NCBI GenBank assembly: GCA_040954595.2
Contig: CM082577.2
Location: forward strand, 12,958,001-13,022,000
Length of the DNA stretch: 64,000 nt
Origin: Balanoglossus misakiensis
Taxonomy: Eukaryota > Hemichordata
Reading direction: 5' to 3'
Part shown: in pieces, positions 1 through 11,995 of the stretch
How positions within the stretch are numbered: the stretch's first letter is position 1
How the letters are laid out: every line of letters starts with the position of its first letter
Translations under genes and position numbers: made by a program
Notes under the pieces: model-generated
Databases searched by the model: none
What the model was told of the DNA's origin: nothing
What the model saw: only the letters and a program-made list of their open reading frames with translations

Positions 1-340
1 TGTATGTATATAGGAATTATGTACCTGCAAGTCAAGATTAAGTAGTACGCATGCTCAGTTACTCTCACATGACCAACGTTTAGCCAATCAGGGAAGGCCA
101 CCTTTCGCCGTGCGGCTCCGTACTTTTACAGGCGGCACTGCTCGTACACGCTGCTTTCACTTTGTCATAGCAGTTTGCTTTTCACCCACCCTCCCATCCC
201 TCTGCTTTGTAGTTGCTTGACTTTTTACAATGTCATCTTTCATGACGTGCTTGTATATTTGCTTGTCTTTCGCATTTTTAATACATGTATGGGGGCAGTA
301 GATGTAGATTTATAGTTAGTGATGAGATTCTGTAGTTTAA

Positions 341-681
341 AGCGCCTAGCTCGTCTCACACGCATGTTCCAGCTGTAGCCGCCGGTTACAGACGTTTAGT
401 GAACAGTCAATCCCATAAGGCTGTGCTCTGTCCTAACAACAGAGTAGATGGCGGCGACCATAATCTGTGTCGGAGATCGTGAAAAGACACTAGCTTGGGT
501 GAAAAGGAGGGACAAAACCAGAATCTACTTATACGGTGCACATGAAATATGGAAGGAAGCGATGGCAGTCCACTATTTGAATGCATAGAACGGAAAATTT
601 GCTAAACATTTGCTGGCTACACACAGGGAAAACTGTCGTGGAGGGAAGTTACGCGCGTGCGTGTGAGACGAGCTAGGCACT
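341..681. mobile_element. TTAA-flanked inverted-repeat element (MITE-like)
   Basis: The ends are inverted copies of one another (GCCTAGCTCGTCTCACACGC on the left, its complement at about 656-676). They are flanked on both sides by TTAA (337-340 and 682-685). There is no coding capacity. TTAA duplication is typical of piggyBac and Kolobok elements, so this is probably a non-autonomous member of such a family. Confidence 0.6.
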
Positions 682-1994
682 TTAATAAAGCCTCCCTGAC
701 ACCTGATGAGTTTTGTGTGGTTTAAAAATTTGTCATCCCAGCTTAGTAGATGCACTGTAATTCCAATAAAATCACAGTTAACAAATAGCAATAACTGTTT
801 AACAATATTTGTGCCATGAAATCTCTCATGAGTAAAGTTTGAAAATGTCACATTAAATAATTTGTGCACACTTGGCGAGGTGTGAAAAATTATTTAACAA
901 AAAAAAGCGTCGGCATCTGAAATGTTGCCCCAGGCTGCCATGTTCGCTATGATGTGCGGCAAAATAATCCAAGTAGAAACCTTATATATTACTAACCAGG
1001 CAACCAATCGTTATATAGGCCATCGTCGTCTGCGTTTGCTGGCATCAGAGACAAACACAACGCCGCAGTTACAAGTGTGAGAAGCATTCTCGTTGAGGTA
1101 GGATTACTGCAACAAACCTTCGATAAAGTTCCAACTGAGGGAAATGGCATCGATATTACTACATTTAACAAAATAACGGGCACGGGACAAAAAGTCACAT
1201 GATCAATTTAGCCAATTAGACTACTAGTCATAACACCTACATACCTTCCAAAGCACGGCTTGTGTAGATACGAGATAACACTATCAAAAACTATGCACAG
1301 TCTGTTAGATTTTCCATGGCTATACTATATCTAAATTAGTTGGGTGTAACGTGGATTCAGAGAATACCCGCATCGATCATTACTATAGACGCCCATTGAC
1401 AACGTTTCAGCTTTACCGTGAATGGGTTGTGGGATTTACACCACAATAGGCGGGGTGTTGTAACAGAATGACAGTCCTTCGCATATACATCAAAGACATC
1501 CGGAATAATCTACCAACCCCTAACAATTATGGCAACGCGCAGCCTCATTACTGTGACGTCATTGATAAAACCTCCCATTATTTATACTGAAGGTGACCTA
1601 CTAGTATATTATCATATGATTAAATTATCACGAACTTCCAATGCCGCCTGACCTGGATAAAACGATTAGCGCCCGTTTTGAAAACTAACCATAAAAACGC
1701 TAAAATGTCATCGTCATCATTTTCTGTAAATCACATCTATTCAATACAATATGTGAGGGACATTGATTCACCTGAATGAACTTTGTCCTTGGACCTGTAA
1801 TGTTCAGGTTGGCAATAGCTGGGCAACGATAACATTTTTGTAATCTTCATCATAAGTTGCGTCAATTCTCTGTAATTCAGGTTAGGGAAATGCACATCTG
1901 GTAATCCCTATCACAATTTTGATATATACACGGGTTCCTTATATTTGATATCTCACATACTTATCTCCGCGAACGTTATCAATCGCACGTAGCC

Positions 1995-2136
1995 GATGTC
2001 TCTGAAGGGGTGAAGGGGTGTCTCCGTTTACACCATATTATTTGCTTTCTTGGTAATCCTGGTGTCAAATTGCAGAAAATCTCCCAAGGCCAGGTAGTGT
2101 TTTCAATTACATTCAGTTGATACATATCTATATAGG
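1995..2136 (+). repeat. Dispersed repeat, copy 1 (relative at 59.07-59.23 kb)
   Basis: The stretch beginning with GATGTCTCTGAAGGGGTG and ending near CATTCAGTTGATACAT is repeated, with small differences and an extra internal segment, at 59067-59231 inside an ABCA intron. No coding potential is seen. Confidence 0.6.
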
Positions 2137-2838
2137 CCGTTCACATTACCCCAAAAGGCTAGGCCCTTGTCCTAGCAAGGTACGTGCAAAAACAGGTGTG
2201 AACGGATCTGGCCGTCCCTTGTCCGGACAATTTTGGTCCCAGTCGAATGGGATGGTTTGTGTTCTACTCTGGTCCGACTCTGGTCCCAGCCGGTTGTGTG
2301 TGGACACATTTGTCCGACTGTGGTCCTAGGCAAAACTAGAAATCGGACTTACAATGAATCATTGTGAACGCTTTTAAGTATGTGTATTATATTCAGAATG
2401 CCTTCGTGACCTGATTCACCTGACAGACGAGGGCTTAGTTTGAAAATCAAAATTAGCAGATCTGTATGTGGCCGTATCCCTATGCCTGCGGCATGGAGGG
2501 ATACGGCTCATAGGCCTATACGGGGAATCACTCGTCCGCGAGTCAGGCACACTTGTTCGAAATACGGGGTATTATATATGAATACTATAAGCTTAATTTG
2601 TCATTAAACATCAGCAACATTAATCACGATCATATCTATACAGGGCGATTAAACCTCCATTTAGGTTGTCTGCTATAGAACTAAGTTTTCCCACAACCTT
2701 TATACAGCAGTGGCCGCTTTTCTGTTCATTAATAACAAGATAAACCTGTGTCACAGATGGAGTATGTGTTCATCCGTCTCATTATTTCCCGGACACAAAG
2801 ACCCATTTCATTGCCCGTGCAACGTAAAACGCAAAACC

Positions 2839-5197
2839 ATGTTGACGGCTGCTTCTCTCGTGGCGGTCTTTGTACTGTTTGCCTCGTCAAACGCAGAAGC
2901 CTCCAAAATCGTCGAAAATGTTGACATACCTCGTACTCGCGGTAAGTTTTTTTACATCCTCTTAGAGGTTTTATTATCAAACTGGTTAGAGGTACAGGCA
3001 GTGCTCATGTATTTCTTCAATTACATGATGTGCTATAGGGAAGGAAATTGACGAAGTAAATATTAAAATTAGGACATGGAAGTTGAAAATAGTTATCTAT
3101 GTGCCAGTATGTGAAGAACCAATATATTTACGCGTTTTACTTGACTTCAATCTTCAAGAGTAAGAGAGAAAAAAATCAATCATATGCTATTGGAAGTCGT
3201 TGCCAGATAAATACAAACTATGGGGTAAAATGATATCGTGTGTCAAACAGTCGCGAAATAAAGGAAACGAGAGGCTCCACCTGGCTGTAATTATGGAATA
3301 TAAATTTGACGTCTGGTATAAAGTGGTCAAATACAAACAAGCAACAATCATGTATGTATAAATGCAGTACAAAGGAGGACAGCCCAGCGAACGTTCTTAG
3401 TTGAATGCGCATGCGTAAGTGAGTTTAATTTGACGGTGAATCATTTGGGTTTTGTACAGCATTTACTTATAGAACTTTCGCTAGCTCTAACATTTCTCCC
3501 CTGTGAATATAAAGCTATCTTTATCAACCGTTTCTAATATAAGCCACAACAACAATTAACAAGTTGCAACTGATAGAGTGATTTCTGTATTTCAACAAAC
3601 AGAAACGGCAAATGTGAGTGGCGTTGTCTTCACAAGATGGGCCCATACAGAATGTGCAGAACCAACTAAGCTTGTTTACGCTGGTAAGTGACTTTAATGA
3701 CAACATTTTACGTAAGCTACAGTATTAGTTTCCTAGACTTGTTCCAAGTCTATGGGCTTCATTATGTGTAGGAAGGGCTTGGTCGACGCAACCCGAAACC
3801 ACAAGCTCAGTCCCAAATTCGAAACTCACCTCACTACCAAAAACACGCTCAAGGCAAGCATGCACGCAAAAAAGTATTGCAATTATTTATTACAAAGACA
3901 AAAAACCACCGAAAACGCACAAAGTATTGAGATTTCAAAATCACCAGGCGACTAGTGGGCTAGTCTAAGCATTAGTAAAAAAATATGATATCCACTGAAA
4001 TCACCCAAGAAAACAAACTACTCTCCAAATAGAGCATAGGGTTAAGCTCTTACCCATGTTCAACATATAACGTACAGTGTTTCAATAACATAAATAGAAC
4101 GTGGACTAACGTAATCGCTTTTTGGCACAAAATATCACATTCCAGGGCAAACATAATTTTGGTTGTCTCAAAACTATATGCCTGGACGTTTCTCATGAAT
4201 GGGCAAAACATTTAAAATAAAGACACCCTCATACACGTAAATATTACTTTGCCAACATATGTATTAAACTAAGGTATAGATTACATTAAACCATGTGACC
4301 ATGCTGAAAGCACTAGTATCTCAAAAATGTCCCAACTATTAGTTATCGATTTTCTTCGGGTTCCTCTATTAAGCCATTTGAGGGGACAGTTTGACTAGCG
4401 TAATTTCACTTGGCGACGGTGAGCACAACGAGATAATTTCGCTTTAGCATGCTGATTTTCGCGCCTAGCTGAGTAAGTACCGGTGTTTATATACGACATA
4501 ACAATACCCGTTTGAATGTAAAATTAATCATGAAAAAAAAGCTTTAGTAAGTGATATCAATAAGGTCGCCTGGTTCAGTAAAATCAATACATTACTTAAT
4601 GTATGTCCACAAAGTAGTTGACGTTCCATACCATGGCCCGGCTTTAATCAATATGTGATTTTGCGTTGCGAGGACAATGTAATTGACGATGACTTGTTCT
4701 GTTTTCAAGGTGTCATGGTTGGCAAAATTTATAATGAGGCTGGTAATGGTGGTGGTCACATGTGTGTACCGTACGTGCCGATATATGATATGGATGTTGT
4801 TGAACCCGGCGTACAGACCGATCGCAGCTACATCTATCATGTAGAATATCGCGGCGGAGGAACTGGTCCTTTTGCGGAAATCCAGAATCAGGACATACCC
4901 TGTGCTGTCTGTCTGGACGACTTCCACAGTAATTCCATATTGTACCCGGCCAGAAACGACTGTCCAGACGGTTGGGACATTGAATATCACGGCTATCTAA
5001 TGTCGGCCAGAGGTGATCACAAAACGACTGAAACTGTTTGTCTTGACATAGCGGGCAGAGTCGTACCTGGATCAGAAACAAAGATTGCGAGTGCACTTTT
5101 ATTTTCTGTTGAGAGCATGTGTCCAACGGCCAGTGGAATTCCGTGTGGGCCCTACGTCCATGGCAATGAAATGACATGTGCAGTATGCGCAATTTGA
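2839..5197 (+). CDS. Short-chain collagen C4-like secreted protein, simple form
   Basis: Three exons, 2839-2941, 3603-3683 and 4710-5197, join with phase-1 introns (donors GTAAGT, acceptors CAG/AAG) into a 223-residue protein. Residues 1 to about 20 form a signal peptide (Leu/Val/Phe-rich, ending ASSNAEA). Exon 2 encodes the FTRW...C...LVYAG segment. Exon 3 begins at GVMVGKIYNEAGNGGG and encodes the C-terminal module with a regular cysteine pattern: MCVP, PCAVC, DCPDGW, VCLD, CP, PCGPY and a terminal CAVCAI. This layout is what automated annotation calls short-chain collagen C4-like in cnidarians, molluscs and invertebrate deuterostomes. No Gly-X-Y triplets are present, so the collagen name is a family label only. 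The molecular role is unknown; an extracellular or mucus/matrix function is an inference. The ATG at 2839 was chosen because it starts the signal peptide. A poly(A) signal follows the stop. Confidence 0.85.
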
Positions 5198-5225
5198 AAA
5201 GGCAAAGCTTAACTGAGATATATCA

Positions 5226-5235
5226 AATAAATAAA
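5226..5235 (+). terminator. Overlapping AATAAA poly(A) signals
   Basis: Two overlapping AATAAA hexamers lie about 30 bp after the stop codon of the 2839-5197 gene, on the same strand. Confidence 0.6.
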
Positions 5236-5258
5236 ATTAAATAAATAATTACATAATG

Positions 5259-5259
<1 letters not shown>

Positions 5260-5332
<73 letters not shown>
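5260..5332. repeat. (TGAT)n microsatellite
   Basis: An uninterrupted tetranucleotide run of about 18 units. A shorter run of the same unit is at about 5435-5475. Both lie in the short gap between two convergent genes. Confidence 0.95.
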
Positions 5333-5333
<1 letters not shown>

Positions 5334-5475
5334 TCACTACGTGCGTCTCAAAATGTTCCTCACATAAAAAATGACGAATAGCGACTCCAACAATGAGTTC
5401 TAATTTAGTTGAAGTTTCGACGAACAACAAACGGTGATTGATTACTTGATTGATTGATTGATTGATTGATTGACT

Positions 5476-6810
5476 GATTGCCAATTAATTAGTTAATTAT
5501 TTAATTAATTGGTTGTTAATCAATCTATCTAATCAGTTAATATCACAAATTGACGTTGTTGCTTTACCTTCCCCTTCCCCATCTAATGAGAGGTTAGTTC
5601 ATAGAATTACCAAGCTTGCAAGATTGGTGTCGCCCCTACAATTGCCGTGTAACAACCCACGAGTGACCCGTGATCCGAACAATAGGATTTGACAAGTTGC
5701 GGGGCCCACTTTTCCTATTGAATGAAAAGGTCATGCGGAAACCAGTCATACATAAGGTTTTTGTGTGCGTGCATGTTCCAGCCACCAATACATCAAGTAT
5801 CTTGCATTTCAATGTTAATCTAGCCTAATAACCCTAATCCGCCTAGTAGAACTGGAATCATTTTCTGTAATCAAAACAGTCAATTGCAGAGTTGTACGTC
5901 ATATCCTCTTCAATTAAAACTACCATTGAATGTCAGGGTCTTCTAGAGTTTCTTTTTTTTTTGGAAAAAAAGAGCGGAAGATCATCTAGCGTACCAGACT
6001 TGTTGGCGGGATAATGAAACAGAAGCAAACACGTCATTGAAGGCACATAAGCTGCAACTCTTGGGATAATTATCATAATTTTCGTTTCAAACTGTACTAC
6101 CATTAGTCAATGCACATGAAGGCAGAGAACTAAACACAAGCATTATAAACCTTAAATATGAGTGCATATGCAAGTTCTAAGCAGATAAATAATAAAGCTT
6201 TGCCGCAAGCATTTATGGCCGCCACCGTGGGAAAATGCAAAAAACAACGAAAATGTTGCATTTCCGGTTATGAAACTTTATAAACAAAACATGATCTCAT
6301 CCACTTGAGCTCATGGAAGTAAATGTACACCGCTGAGACATTATATTTTCCCTTTTCTTCCGATATTGCACTTTTTTAAAAATTGCAGGAATTTTCGTTT
6401 TTCTTCAATTTTTGGCCATTTTGTCATAAATAAGTGTTGAGCTTGATATATTATCATGAAATATCATTTAATAGACATGATTAAAAGCATATATGAGATT
6501 ATTTAAAACTTTAATTTTTTGTCCAGTTACAGCTCATGTGCCTTTAATGTCCCGAATTTTCCACGATTTACTACGGACGCGAAGAAAGGAAAAGTTTTAT
6601 CCGTGGCGGCAGCGTAGCATTCACCGAAACATGAAATTGGCGATTGTTCGACTTTTTATGTATAGAGGGAAGGGAGTAGTTATCAGACACACGCATTATA
6701 CTTTTTAAACGTAACTTGTGCATTTTAATGTACCCGCCAATGAATTAAACACCAATGTGCAACGCACATTGAAATACAATAGCACTTGGCTGTAATCTAC
6801 ATTTGTATAT
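5476..6810. other. Gap between two convergent C4-like genes
   Basis: AT-rich sequence with no recognisable exon, RNA gene or mobile element. On the minus strand a possible ATTAAA poly(A) signal (plus-strand TTTAAT at 6724-6729) lies about 85 bp beyond the stop codon of the kringle gene. Confidence 0.5.
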
Positions 6811-9109
6811 TTAAATTGAACAGATTGCACATGAGAGTTCATAGCCATTGACGTAGGGGGCGCACGGCAGCCCACTGCCAGAAACGCAGACATTTTCGAC
6901 GGGGTAGAGGTAACCTGAACTGGCGGTAGCAGGGGACGTCCCACTCAAGACTTTGCCGGACACGTCAACGCAAACAAACTCGGATGTTGTCTCACTATAT
7001 TTAGACGCCATTAGGTAACCATAATACTCTCTGGTCCAACCACTAGGGCAGTCATCCCGAGCTGGGTACAAGATGTAGTTATTGCGAAACTCTTGGAGGC
7101 ACACTGCGCAAGGGACGTCATGGTACCTGTTGGAGCTTAGCGGCCCACTGCTACCACGGTATTCAACTGTGTAAATATAGCTACGATCTGTCTGATGACC
7201 AGCAACAACAACTGTGTCGTCATATTTGGCCATTTCTGGTAAACACAGATAGTTTCCACCATTCCCAGCATGGTTATAATAGGATCCTGCCATGATCCCT
7301 GGAATTGATAATTGTAAATGTGATTCAATATTAGCAGCCTTTGAAATAAATGACCCTCCCTCCCTCCATCCCTCTCTCGCCCATTTATCGAGTGTCCATG
7401 ACCTAGGTAAGTGAGATTCGAGTAATTACTATGGAGGCTTCGATTTCATTATAATTTATTGTCAAACTTTCAGCAGTACGACCATTGCGAATCTGGTGAC
7501 CGGAAGTATGGCTTTTGAGCGATGGGTCTTGTATCGCACTTCCGGTATACAGTCCACATAGCGCGCATGCGAGATTCGCGACTTATGGGTGTGTGACCAC
7601 AGTCCAATTTCTTTGCCTTCTAACGTAACTCTGCAACATAATCCCCGTCAATCAATGGTATGCACAGGATTGTACCGGAAGTAATTCTTTAAAAAAGGTT
7701 GACAGAGGCATATTGATAGAAAAGACGAGTCCAATTTTCCAGTTTCAAAGTGTTACCTCCTCAGCACACCTTTGGAGGTAATACTAGCAAAACTAAAAGT
7801 GCGCGAATGTCAGTTTGTCTCACCTTTATAAACTAACTTTGTTATGCCAGGACATGAACTATGACCCCAGCGTGTGTACACCACACCAGATCCGTTGTTC
7901 TCTGCAAGAATATAAGAAGAAAAACAATTTTCTCAAAAGCAATCCTATGTATGTATGTATGTATGTATGTATGTATGTATGTATGTATGTACGTACGTAC
8001 GTATGTATGTATGTATGTATGTATGTATGTATGTATGTATGTATGTATGTATGTATGTATGTATGTATGTATGTATGTATGTATGTACGTACGTACGTAC
8101 GTACGTACGTACGTACGTACGTATGTATGTATGTATGTATGTATGTATGTATGTATGTATGTATGCATGCATGCATGCATGCATGCATGCATGCATGCAT
8201 GCATGCATGCATGCATGCATGCATGCATGCATGCATGCATGCATGCATGCATGTATGTATGTATGTATGTATGTATGTATGTATGTATGTATGTATGTAT
8301 GTATGTATGTATGTATGTATGTATGTGTATGTGTGTGTATGTGTATGTGTGTGTGTGTGTGTAATATGTATGTATGTATCTATGTATGTATCTATGTATG
8401 TATCTATGTACGAAGTATGCGGTTCGACTAGGCCGATACAAAGTGTTCAATACAAAAGTTGAGCGGAGTATTAAGTAGGGTACCGTAGTAGGAGAAACAA
8501 AAGGCGGTAACATCTCTATGTATGAATCTATGTATGTATCTAATACTGCATACGTACGGCTATACATTTGAGTAGGTGTAGACTTTGAGTTTGTTCTCCA
8601 TATGTTCAGAATCTAGGTTTTGTCGTTTAGTTAAACTGTAGAAATTTACCTCGTGAACATTCCTCCTGTGGATCACCAACTGTACAGTATTCCCAACGCA
8701 CCGCTGGATCGATGGTGTAACACCAGGGTTGTGTAGCTCCGTCCATGTTGCGGCAGTAATTGTGATCACCAAGACCGTGGTTTGGGTAATTGTCCGGTGT
8801 GGTTGTGTGTTCGTGTGGAGACTGTGACGTCCAGTGCTGACAAGTTCGACCCGTCCTTGTCGTAGATACCGTGCCTCGGTAGTCGGAGCCATCGTCTCGG
8901 GTGTAACATTCACTACCTGTGAGAATGAATCAATCGAGCCTCGTGTTAAACAGTGATAAATGCCACTGACGGTAAAGATGGAAATACAATGAAAAATAAA
9001 CGCGAAGGTATGAATTGAAGTCATCTTTACAACTTTAATTTAACAAAAATTGTCACGCACAACGGGAAGGTATTGTGGAGGGTATCGCACATTTTCAGCG
9101 AAAATGGAA

Positions 9110-9150
<41 letters not shown>

Positions 9151-9177
9151 ATGCGCGCACACACACACACACACATG

Positions 9178-9251
<74 letters not shown>

Positions 9252-10069
9252 CACGACCACCCACCCATCCTTTCGTCCCTCCGTCCATTTCATCGTAAGA
9301 TAGTCATAACGACAGTAAATGCGACATAATCTCCCTTTTGACCATGCTCACTCAATCTACGATAAACAGGATGTTCTTTAAAATGTTAAGATTTAAATAA
9401 ACCAGACAATGAAATTCAGTAACATACCGTCACTTGGGTCTGGTTCGTAGCGCTGGGCTGTGTCCTGGTCATCTAGTGTAGCAGATTCTGTGGTCTGAAA
9501 AAATATGAAAATATCAATATCACACTAAAAAGAAACATATACATTTTGAACATGTTTAATAATTTGTCATGTACTGTATGTATTTAACCGACTATAACAG
9601 AAAATTTAAAAACCGATGATATTTCCTCATCCCTATATCCATTGCCAACAAAATATCAGAAAATGATATTATGTAGCCTTTTAACCTGTGTACGCGGTAA
9701 GAAAACAATGTCTTAAACTTTCCACATTTTTTAGATTATTTTGCGAGCCAATAACTGTATAAAACTGAGGACTATCACACAAGTAAAGATTTTCACCAAA
9801 CAAATACACTGGAAACATTACATCCGTAAATTGGCGACGTGGAAAACTCATATTTGCCGTGGAGAAAAGTATTAATGCCATCCTTTGAACTTCAAAACCT
9901 AGCTGCGAATATGACGATATAAATATTCACCTGTGCACGTGAACCATTATTCGAAAAGGTCCTCTTTAATTAAACTTACCACTTCTGCATCCCGAGGCCA
10001 ATCAGAGCTTTCGCACTGGATTCGAGCAACGCTCAAAGACACCAACATAAGAGCCAGTTTCAGCTTCAT
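6811..10069 (-). CDS. Secreted kringle plus short-chain collagen C4-like protein
   Basis: Five minus-strand exons fit in phase: 10069-9980, 9494-9428, 8916-8650, 7901-7824 and 7298-6811 (329 residues). Exon 1 gives a signal peptide ([15 protein letters not shown]). Exon 2 gives a short acidic linker. Exon 3 alone is a full kringle (residues about 53-141) with all six cysteines: ECY, TCQHW, NYCRN, PWCYT, WEYC, EEC. The usual DxD lysine-binding pair after NYCRN is only half kept (MDGA), so lysine binding is doubtful. Exons 4 and 5 repeat the two C-terminal exons of the gene at 2839-5197. Exon 5 is the same length there (488 nt), and the cysteine pattern (LCLP, PCAVC, DCPSGW, VCVD, PCAPY, CAICSI) is identical. 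All kringle-side introns around exons 3-5 are phase 1, which suits exon shuffling. Role unknown; the protein is probably extracellular. Confidence 0.85.
7945..8420. repeat. Compound tetranucleotide array in the kringle gene intron
   Basis: About 475 bp of GTAT units interrupted by blocks of GTAC and GCAT units, ending in GT and GTATCTAT variants. The GTAC and GCAT blocks are self-complementary and can form hairpins. Every long open frame here on both strands is a product of the repeat, not a gene. Confidence 0.97.
9111..9256. repeat. (TC)n(CA)n microsatellite
   Basis: A TC run changes into a long CA run with rare interruptions. It lies in the intron between the linker and kringle exons. Open frames across it are repeat artefacts. 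Confidence 0.95.
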
Positions 10070-10142
10070 GGTCCTACCGTATCGCTCAGATAGCAGGAAA
10101 AAAACACCTGAAGTTTCAGACGGATTTCAGTGCTATTTATTC

Positions 10143-10149
10143 CTTATAT
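10143..10149 (-). promoter_or_regulatory. Possible TATA box of the kringle gene
   Basis: The minus strand reads TATAAGG about 75 bp upstream of the ATG at 10069, a workable distance for a TATA box with a 5' leader of about 40 bp. No further evidence. Confidence 0.35.
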
Positions 10150-10881
10150 TATGCAAAACAGCATCATATGGGTAAACAGTAAGGACGGATTGTTGCCGTC
10201 AAATGATGTGCATCGTCCAATCGAAATGGCGAACCAGGTTTGCCCATGTACACATGCCGCATGCACACTGTCTTTGCTTAGATGATAAATTACTGTTTAT
10301 TTTTTTCATCGCCTGCCTTATCTTAATTATGTTTCATCAGCAAAATGACAAGGTAACTGCTGGAGACTTTATTCATCAATCAGCGTGTCATTTTTTCAAG
10401 TGCCTAAAACCCAGCGTGCACTGGTTTGCTGATGTCATCCTTTCAGACACACAACCCTTTATTTCCGAGTACGAGGTGGCCTAACATTTATAACAGGAAT
10501 TCGGCGATTTTTTTGCCGGGTTTTGTTTTCGAACAGTCATATTTCAGTTTGTAGCTATAGTTTGAGCGTAATTACGTCACTGGGCATTTAGTAGCTAGAA
10601 ATATTTGAATGACATGCATGTGCGGAAAATGCTTAGCACAAGAGGTTAGGTTAGAACGATGGGAGATGGGGAGTGGTAAGCCTATACCCCTTAACGAAAA
10701 TAAACTAGCGAAATAGTTGAATTTCTGGGAACGGATGCTGTGATAATCTGCGGAACTTTTATTTTATATGACAAAGACAGAGTGATACAGTAGACGTTAG
10801 GAAAATGTGAAATAAATTCATTTCATTCATGGCTAATTCTAAGGTGATTTGAGTCTGAAAGATAAATAATGTTGGTGGTGT

Positions 10882-11200
10882 AAAAGGGGGAGATCACTCG
10901 GCTGCAAGTCTCTGTGTCGCTGCCCTTTTTCCATTGCTCATATTTTATACAAACACCTTTTTTGTTAATATACATGTGGATATATATTGAATCAACGTTC
11001 AATGACACACACCTGAAAAAACTCACCAAAATGAATAATCTTTCGCTTTATTCATTTTGGGCGAGTTTTTACTCTCATTACAAGTGGGGTGGAAGTTGTG
11101 TGTGGATCACTACATATACACATGTACATAAACATAAACGGTGTCTTGTATTAAACATATTAAATGGAAAAAAGGGCAGCAAGAGAGAGACTTTGTCCCT
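10882..11200. mobile_element. TTAA-type MITE, diverged copy
   Basis: This matches the better-preserved element at 60284-60637: CTCTCTGTGTCGCTGCC at the left, a central inverted pair around AAACTCACCAAAATGAATAA, and GACTTTGTCCCTTTAA at the right. The left terminus has decayed and the right end keeps TTAA (11201-11204). Confidence 0.6.
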
Positions 11201-11759
11201 TTAACCTTAGGATTTATAAACGGGGAGAGGTTTAGAAAATAAACAAATCTAGCCCCACAAAGACGGCACTGCAGCTTACACGCACAATTTTCCATAGTCA
11301 CATTCCCCCCTAAAGACAACAATAACGTCATCATTTTCGGGCGTCTGATTGATTTCATTTTGCGGCCACCATGCAGTTTAAATTTTAAACAACGGATGAG
11401 CACAATCGCAGTAGGGCAGGCAAAACGCCCGCAGCTGATATTTAAACAGCATAATTGAAAGAGGGGCGCGCTGCAGCTTTCCGTACACTGCTCAAGTGAA
11501 TTATTTAAGGTCTGTGAAACCACGGGGAGGGGGACTGTGGTGAAACGTTAACAAGGAGTTCCCACCACAAGAGTAGAAGCGAATATTTCGTGAGTATATC
11601 GAGTATTTGCACTCCGCCAAAATTGACGAAGTATGGTGGGTCACGTATGAAACAAACTGTCGCTAAAAACAAAGTCGGTAATTTGTCTTGAGCATACGAG
11701 TTAACAGTACCCAACCATTTTGCAACAAACTCACACAATTATATTATGTTTTAGTGCGA

Positions 11760-11995
11760 TCAATTCTGGCGGCCTTAAATAGGTTTTCACTTTGCCATAG
11801 GGGGTCAAATCACATTGCATTCTGGGCGAAAAGTCGACAACCCCTGTTAAAAAAAGTTTCAGAATGACCCATCATCACTTTAGATTATGAACTCCTATTT
11901 CTTAAACATGGCAAAATCGGCCATCTTGAAATTGTGTCGACCATATGAGATTTTCATCACTCACTAAGGTAGCTTAAGCCTATTTAAGGTAGGGA
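11760..11995. repeat. Dispersed repeat (relative at 31.69-31.94 kb)
   Basis: Shared words with the second copy, in the same order, include GTTTCAGAATGACC, CATGGC, ATTTTCATCACTCAC and TTTAAGGTAGGGAGAA. The sequence between them has diverged. No coding frame. Confidence 0.55.

Larger units (their letters stand above)
1..2838. other. Intergenic region left of the first gene
   Basis: I see no convincing coding exon on either strand here. It contains a 341-bp TTAA-flanked inverted-repeat element (341-681), one copy of a dispersed repeat (about 1995-2136) whose relative is near 59.07-59.23 kb, a degenerate repeat with related sequence near 47.29 kb (about 2135-2340), and a short perfect hairpin near 2470-2506. 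Open frames in this stretch are short and show no family resemblance. Confidence 0.6.

Noticed and set aside
4592-5192. Minus-strand frames of 132 and 159 codons opposite the C4-like last exon
   Set aside because: The plus strand carries the signal peptide, exon phases and conserved cysteine pattern; the minus frames are shadows.
7815-8567. Open frames of up to 241 codons on both strands (Met-Tyr-Val-Cys and His-Thr-Tyr repeats)
   Set aside because: They are translations of a tetranucleotide array, open in nearly every frame, lying inside the intron of the kringle gene.
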